Shown one piece after another: positions 14,665-17,731 of a stretch of DNA of 17,731 bases. The DNA is from Deltaproteobacteria bacterium (GTDB taxonomy: Bacteria > Desulfobacterota > Syntrophia > Syntrophales > UBA5619): assembly GCA_026388345.1 (NCBI GenBank), contig JAPLJY010000080.1:1-17731 (forward strand). The letters are read 5' to 3'. The translations under genes were made by a program, and so were the position numbers. The stretch's first letter is position 1, and each line of letters begins with the position of its first letter. The notes under the pieces are model-generated. The model searched no databases. It saw nothing but the letters and a program-made list of their open reading frames with translations, and was not told where the DNA came from.

Positions 14665-14911
14665 TGGAATGAGGCCCGAATCTCGGCTCTTTGAACCATT
14701 ACTCCTTTATTTCCCGTCCGCGATTATTACCCGGAAGCGTCGTGATGATCCACTCCACAACCCAGGCCGCTCGGAGATGGGGCCTTTGAAATCCGACAGG
14801 TAGCTTAGTTTCCCCGATCAGCGGCAAACGTATGTGATTGATCTCATTGATGTTAACAGTTGCGGCTACAACATTGACGAATTTTCACCCCAACAGAAAG
14901 CCATACATCCC

Positions 14912-17032
14912 ATGACATCCGAATTCTTGGACCCTTCCCGCTATCAGGAGCTCCTTGAAACCCTGGCCGGTCAAGTGCACCGGGATCTGGTGCGCCAGTA
15001 CCCCGATGAGCTGTGGCAAATACGTCGCCAGGGTCTGCCTTTTGAAGCCCTGACCAATGTGCAGAAGACTCTTACACTGGCCGCGGCCCGGGAGAATCTG
15101 GAAGCCCTGCTGGGAGCCGGTGTCCACATCGAGCTGCCCCGCACCCCTGAAAGGGATCTCCTGCAGGTGCGCCTGGATATCGAGACCTTGCTAAAACAGG
15201 GCGAACCCATCTTCGCTTACGACTTGGTGAGACGGGCCCGACTGGACTTTCCGGAAGATGTTCCCCTGCGCCAGCTCCAGGCCCTATCCCTGATCCGCAC
15301 CGGCGCTCTGGGAGAGGCCCTGACGGTGCTGACCCAGCTTCTGCGGGAAGGCCATCGGGACCAGGGAACCCTTGCGCCTCTGGCTCGGGCCTACCGGGAC
15401 TATGGCGAACGAGCGAAGGATCCGGGGATGCTCCGGAAGTGTTTTCTGCGCGCCTTCCAACTTTACGACGAGGCCTATCGCAGCAGCCGGGGCGTATGGA
15501 GTGGCATCCACGCGGCATGGCTGGCCCTGGAATTGGGCTTTGCCGATACCGCCTCTGAGCTGGCGACCCTGGTAGAACTGGGTGCCCAGGACCTGCTGCA
15601 ACGGGCACGGGCGGATGGCACAGATCCTTTCTGGTATTTGGCTATCCTTGGCATCACGGCCATGCTTCAGCGCCGCTTCAACGAGGGGTTCGGCTACTGC
15701 CAAGAAATGGCTGAGATAGGGCGAGGGCGGATCGGCGACGTTGCAGAGGTCCGCTATTTGAACCAGAGCATCCTCGAACTGCTCCATCAGGACGTCACCA
15801 CCCTGGAATCCGTCCTTCCCGCCCCCAAGGTGCTCGTGTTCGCGGGCCACATGATTGACTATCCAGACCGCAAGTCGCCGCGTTTCCCGCCCTCCCTCGC
15901 CGAACCCGTTGCCCGAATCATCCGGGAACGTCTTTCCAGCCTTCATGTTGAGGCGGGCTTCGCCACTGCCGCCTGTGGAGCTCCCATCCTCTTCCACGAG
16001 GCGGTGCAAGCCCTCGGTGGTGAAAGCCACGTAGTCCTGCCCTATGGCCGGGATGAGTTCCTGGTTGATAGTGTGGCCATCCGTGAGGACATGGATTGGA
16101 CCAGCCGCTTTGACCACGTGCTTGAAAAGGCCCGGAGGGTGGTCCTGGCCAGCCCCCAGCGCCTGGATGAGGGCAGCGTGGTCTTCTCCTATGCCAATCA
16201 GCTCCTCCTCGGGCTGGGCTTGATCCGGGCCCACCAGCTGCGCTGCGAACTGAAGACTCTCGTCGTTTGGGACGGCCAGCCCAGTGAGGCCGCGGGCAGC
16301 ATTTCCAGGATCCTGGCCCAGTGGAAGGAGCTCGGCCACTCGCCGGAAATCATCGATCTCCGTGAACTGGAGTCCGGGATCATCGATAACCCGAAGCATC
16401 GCCGCCGCGCAAGGAGTGTGCCAGCACTCCGCGACGGACTCAAGTCCCGGGTCATGGTCATGCTCTTCGCAGACGTCGTGCATTTCAGTCAGCTCCAGGA
16501 ACGCCAAGTGCCCCCCTTCGTTGCCCATTTCCTTGGGGCGATTGGAGCCCTGGAAGCGGAGCTCAAGGTCCGTCCAGCTATGAAGAACACTTGGGGCGAC
16601 GGCCTCTTCATGGTCTTCCGGAAAGCCCAGGATGCGATCTGCTTTAGCAGGGCGCTGGTGGAACGAGTCGGCCACACGGATTGGGCCAGCCTTGGCCTGC
16701 CCCCGGATCTGAATCTTCGCGTCGCCCTCCATACGGGCCCGGTATACGTCGGACGGGACCCTGTCACGGGGCACCGGACCTGCTTTGGCACCCATGTCAA
16801 CAACGCCGCCCGAATCGAGCCCATCACGCCGCCAGGCAAGATCTACGTCAGCCAAGCCTTCGCCGCCCTCGCCGCAGCCATGGACCTGAAGGACTGCCCC
16901 TGTGAGTACGTCGGAGAGATGCCCCTCGCCAAGAACTTCGGCCGCTTTCCGATGTACGTGCTCCAGACGATGGAAGATCCGGTGGATCTTGGTGATCCCT
17001 CCGACCAGGATGGGGGCGGATGGCGATCTTGA
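14912..17032 (+). CDS. TRAFs-binding-like / SLOG-like / class III nucleotide cyclase fusion protein
   Basis: From ATG 14912 the product has 706 residues; numbering below is from an in-frame GTG at 14834, which adds 26. A helical, TPR-like region resembling TRAFs-binding domains spans about 115-325 (GALGEALTVL, RAFQLYDEAYRSSRGVWSGI, DPFWYLAILG). A Rossmann-like domain follows (about 330-510; VLVFAGHMID, GACG-like ATAACGAPILFHEA, VVLPYGRDEFL), reminiscent of SLOG nucleotide-sensing folds. The C-terminal class III cyclase domain is at about 535-685. Metal-binding Asp547 (FADVVHFS) and Asp589 (WGDGLFMVF), Lys584, and Asn656/Arg660 (VNNAARIEP) are present, so it should be active; cAMP is the likely product, but base specificity is uncertain. 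No membrane segment is seen. I prefer ATG 14912 because GC-rich, coding-like sequence begins there; both starts lack a good Shine-Dalgarno. The gene stands alone between repeats. Confidence 0.85.
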   Translation: MTSEFLDPSRYQELLETLAGQVHRDLVRQYPDELWQIRRQGLPFEALTNVQKTLTLAAARENLEALLGAGVHIELPRTPERDLLQVRLDIETLLKQGEPIFAYDLVRRARLDFPEDVPLRQLQALSLIRTGALGEALTVLTQLLREGHRDQGTLAPLARAYRDYGERAKDPGMLRKCFLRAFQLYDEAYRSSRGVWSGIHAAWLALELGFADTASELATLVELGAQDLLQRARADGTDPFWYLAILGITAMLQRRFNEGFGYCQEMAEIGRGRIGDVAEVRYLNQSILELLHQDVTTLESVLPAPKVLVFAGHMIDYPDRKSPRFPPSLAEPVARIIRERLSSLHVEAGFATAACGAPILFHEAVQALGGESHVVLPYGRDEFLVDSVAIREDMDWTSRFDHVLEKARRVVLASPQRLDEGSVVFSYANQLLLGLGLIRAHQLRCELKTLVVWDGQPSEAAGSISRILAQWKELGHSPEIIDLRELESGIIDNPKHRRRARSVPALRDGLKSRVMVMLFADVVHFSQLQERQVPPFVAHFLGAIGALEAELKVRPAMKNTWGDGLFMVFRKAQDAICFSRALVERVGHTDWASLGLPPDLNLRVALHTGPVYVGRDPVTGHRTCFGTHVNNAARIEPITPPGKIYVSQAFAALAAAMDLKDCPCEYVGEMPLAKNFGRFPMYVLQTMEDPVDLGDPSDQDGGGWRS

Positions 17033-17092
17033 AAATTTTTATGGGGACTTTTTCATTGACAGTTTCCTGAAGTCAATGAGGTGAAAAATTTT
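17032..17092. repeat. Nested inverted repeat directly after the cyclase gene
   Basis: Outer arms AAAATTTTT (17032-17040) and AAAAATTTT (17084-17092) are perfect inverted copies. Inside them TCATTGAC (17053-17060) and GTCAATGA (17072-17079) form a second perfect 8-bp stem with an 11-base loop. The outer arm starts at the last base of the stop codon. It may serve as a bidirectional terminator or mark a mobile-insertion boundary. Confidence 0.6.
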
Positions 17093-17208
17093 ATCGATGT
17101 AGTAGATTTCGAATGCAAATCGTGATAATAAAACTCGCAACATAATGGCAGTTGACAGAGTTCTATCCCGTGTAACCACGCTGGAGGGGAATATGGAATG
17201 GCTGACAG

Positions 17209-17239
17209 AACCCCGTTTCTAATAGGAGCGGGGTTTTTT
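17209..17239 (+). terminator. Rho-independent terminator
   Basis: The 7-bp stem AACCCCG (17209-17215) / CGGGGTT (17229-17235) closes a 13-base loop and runs into six T residues (17234-17239). No ORF ends just before it, so it terminates either readthrough from the cyclase gene or a short untranslated RNA from the preceding 100-150 bases. Confidence 0.8.
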
Positions 17240-17299
17240 ATTGCAGATCAGCATGTCGGAAGAGGTTTTATACCTATCCGGAAGAAGGAGGGGATGAGA

Positions 17300-17731
17300 A
17301 TGGGAATGAGAAGTGTACATAGGAACATTAGTTGTTTTCTCGTTTTCAGTATGTTTTTTTTGCTGTTCGCCACGACGACCTCCGCGAAAGTGGTAACCTA
17401 TATGAAAGAATATAACTATCAGGCGGGCGAAGCGGACAGTAAATTGTCCGCCAGAACCATTGCCCTCGAGCAAGTCAAAAGACTGCTCCTTGAGGAATTG
17501 GGGACATACATTGTCAGCGAGACGACGGTGAAAAATTTCGAATTGACCAAAGACCAAATCTCATCCTTCACCACAGGTATTGTGATGACAGTCATTATCG
17601 AAGAGAAATGGGATGGGAAAACCTATTTCCTCAAGGCCAAGATAGCAGCAGACACCGACGAATTGGTAAGGTTAATCGATCAGTTGCGTCGGGATCATGA
17701 GCAAAGCATGAACTGGGAAGAGATGAGGAAA
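17300..17731 (+). CDS. Exported protein of unknown function, N-terminal part (3' end outside window)
   Basis: The visible 144 residues begin with a signal peptide (basic MGMRSVHRN, hydrophobic ISCFLVFSMFFLLFATTTSA, cleavage probably near TSA/KV). A soluble domain follows: YMKEYNYQAGEADSKLSARTIALEQVKRLLLEELGTYI, then TKDQISSFTTGIV and WDGKTYFLKAKIAADTDEL, then a charged helix. I recall this N-terminal domain at the front of varied secreted or periplasmic proteins in deltaproteobacteria, but I cannot assign a function and the C-terminal module is missing. Of three close ATGs (17294, 17300, 17306), 17300 fits best because GGAGG (17287-17291) is eight bases upstream. The frame is open to the window end. 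A terminator lies just upstream, so it begins a new transcription unit. Confidence 0.8.
   Translation, partial: MGMRSVHRNISCFLVFSMFFLLFATTTSAKVVTYMKEYNYQAGEADSKLSARTIALEQVKRLLLEELGTYIVSETTVKNFELTKDQISSFTTGIVMTVIIEEKWDGKTYFLKAKIAADTDELVRLIDQLRRDHEQSMNWEEMRK

Larger units (their letters stand above)
14321..14911. other. Gene-free stretch upstream of the cyclase gene
   Basis: I see no convincing gene in this stretch of about 590 bases. It contains the inverted repeat at 14321-14374, a 14-bp tandem duplication at 14468-14495, a strong promoter at 14498-14526 with an overlapping dyad, a 17-codon ORF (14580-14630), and an 18-G run at 14647-14664. A frame on the minus strand (stop at 14699-14701) stays open for about 55 codons but has no start codon. 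Base composition differs from the cyclase gene body. Confidence 0.6.

Noticed and set aside
14645..14803. Small plus-strand ORF of 52 codons starting at the ATG in front of the poly-G run, beginning with a glycine stretch.
   Set aside because: No Shine-Dalgarno, the start depends on the homopolymer, and the peptide resembles no family I know; probably chance.
14699..14867. Minus-strand open frame of about 55 codons (…RLPLIGETKLPVGFQRPHL…RAAWVVEWIITTLPG…) ending at 14699.
   Set aside because: It has no ATG or GTG start and overlaps the 5' region of the cyclase frame. It looks somewhat protein-like and could be a gene fragment, but I cannot support it from sequence alone.
14834..14911. GTG start at 14834 for the cyclase gene.
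   Set aside because: The 26 extra residues are AT-rich and unlike the rest of the protein, with no ribosome-binding site; ATG 14912 is preferred, though not proven.
15284..16855. 523-codon minus-strand ORF opposite the cyclase gene.
   Set aside because: Shadow of the GC-rich cyclase gene; composition is biased and no domain is recognisable.
17152..17176. TTGACA with TGTAAC as a promoter for the transcript ending at the 17209 terminator.
   Set aside because: The spacing is only 13 bases, too short for sigma-70.

Overview
The window reads as part of a bacterial chromosome. The best fit is a deltaproteobacterium (Desulfobacterota, Syntrophus/Syntrophobacterales-like). This is inferred from the order rpoN-hpf-ptsN-hprK-rapZ, the fairly high G+C, and the mix of small flavoproteins, a slipin and secreted proteins. 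No 16S or other decisive marker is present, so the lineage is a working inference. There are no tRNA, rRNA or CRISPR features.

Region 1 (2-4115, + strand) is a nitrogen-PTS style regulatory operon: the C-terminal part of sigma-54 (rpoN, cut by the window start), a long-form ribosome hibernation factor (hpf) with its own strong promoter, EIIA-Ntr (ptsN), a diverged HPr kinase-like protein (hprK) and the P-loop protein RapZ. A convergent, membrane-anchored M23 peptidase gene (4112-5440, -) then shares its stop codon with rapZ. Divergent promoters in 5441-5595 separate it from coaBC (coenzyme A synthesis), which overlaps a family 4 uracil-DNA glycosylase gene.

Region 2 (7529-10912, +): a 66-bp REP-like inverted repeat, then a tight cluster of an NfeD/ClpP-like membrane serine protease, a slipin (the classic STOPP-stomatin pair), a small four-helix LiaI/DUF5668-like membrane protein and an MtnX-like HAD phosphatase.

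Region 3 (10913-14320, +) looks accessory: a truncated HicB-like remnant, a flavodoxin-fold protein with an iron-sulfur flavoprotein cysteine motif, a NIPSNAP protein, an exported metallophosphoesterase and an FAD-dependent phytoene desaturase-like oxidoreductase. The last gene uses Arg codons very differently from the core genes.

Region 4 (14321-17092) starts with a gene-free stretch of about 0.5-0.6 kb holding an inverted repeat, a 14-bp tandem duplication, a near-consensus sigma-70 promoter overlapped by an operator-like dyad, and an 18-G homopolymer. It leads to a large gene encoding TRAFs-binding-like repeats, a SLOG/Rossmann-like middle domain and a class III nucleotide cyclase, closed by a nested inverted repeat. 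Region 5 (17093-17731) has a rho-independent terminator followed by the 5' part of an exported protein gene that runs off the window.

The most unusual parts are the cyclase gene with its odd upstream region, the diverged HPr kinase, and the small relics (HicB fragment, REP-like element).
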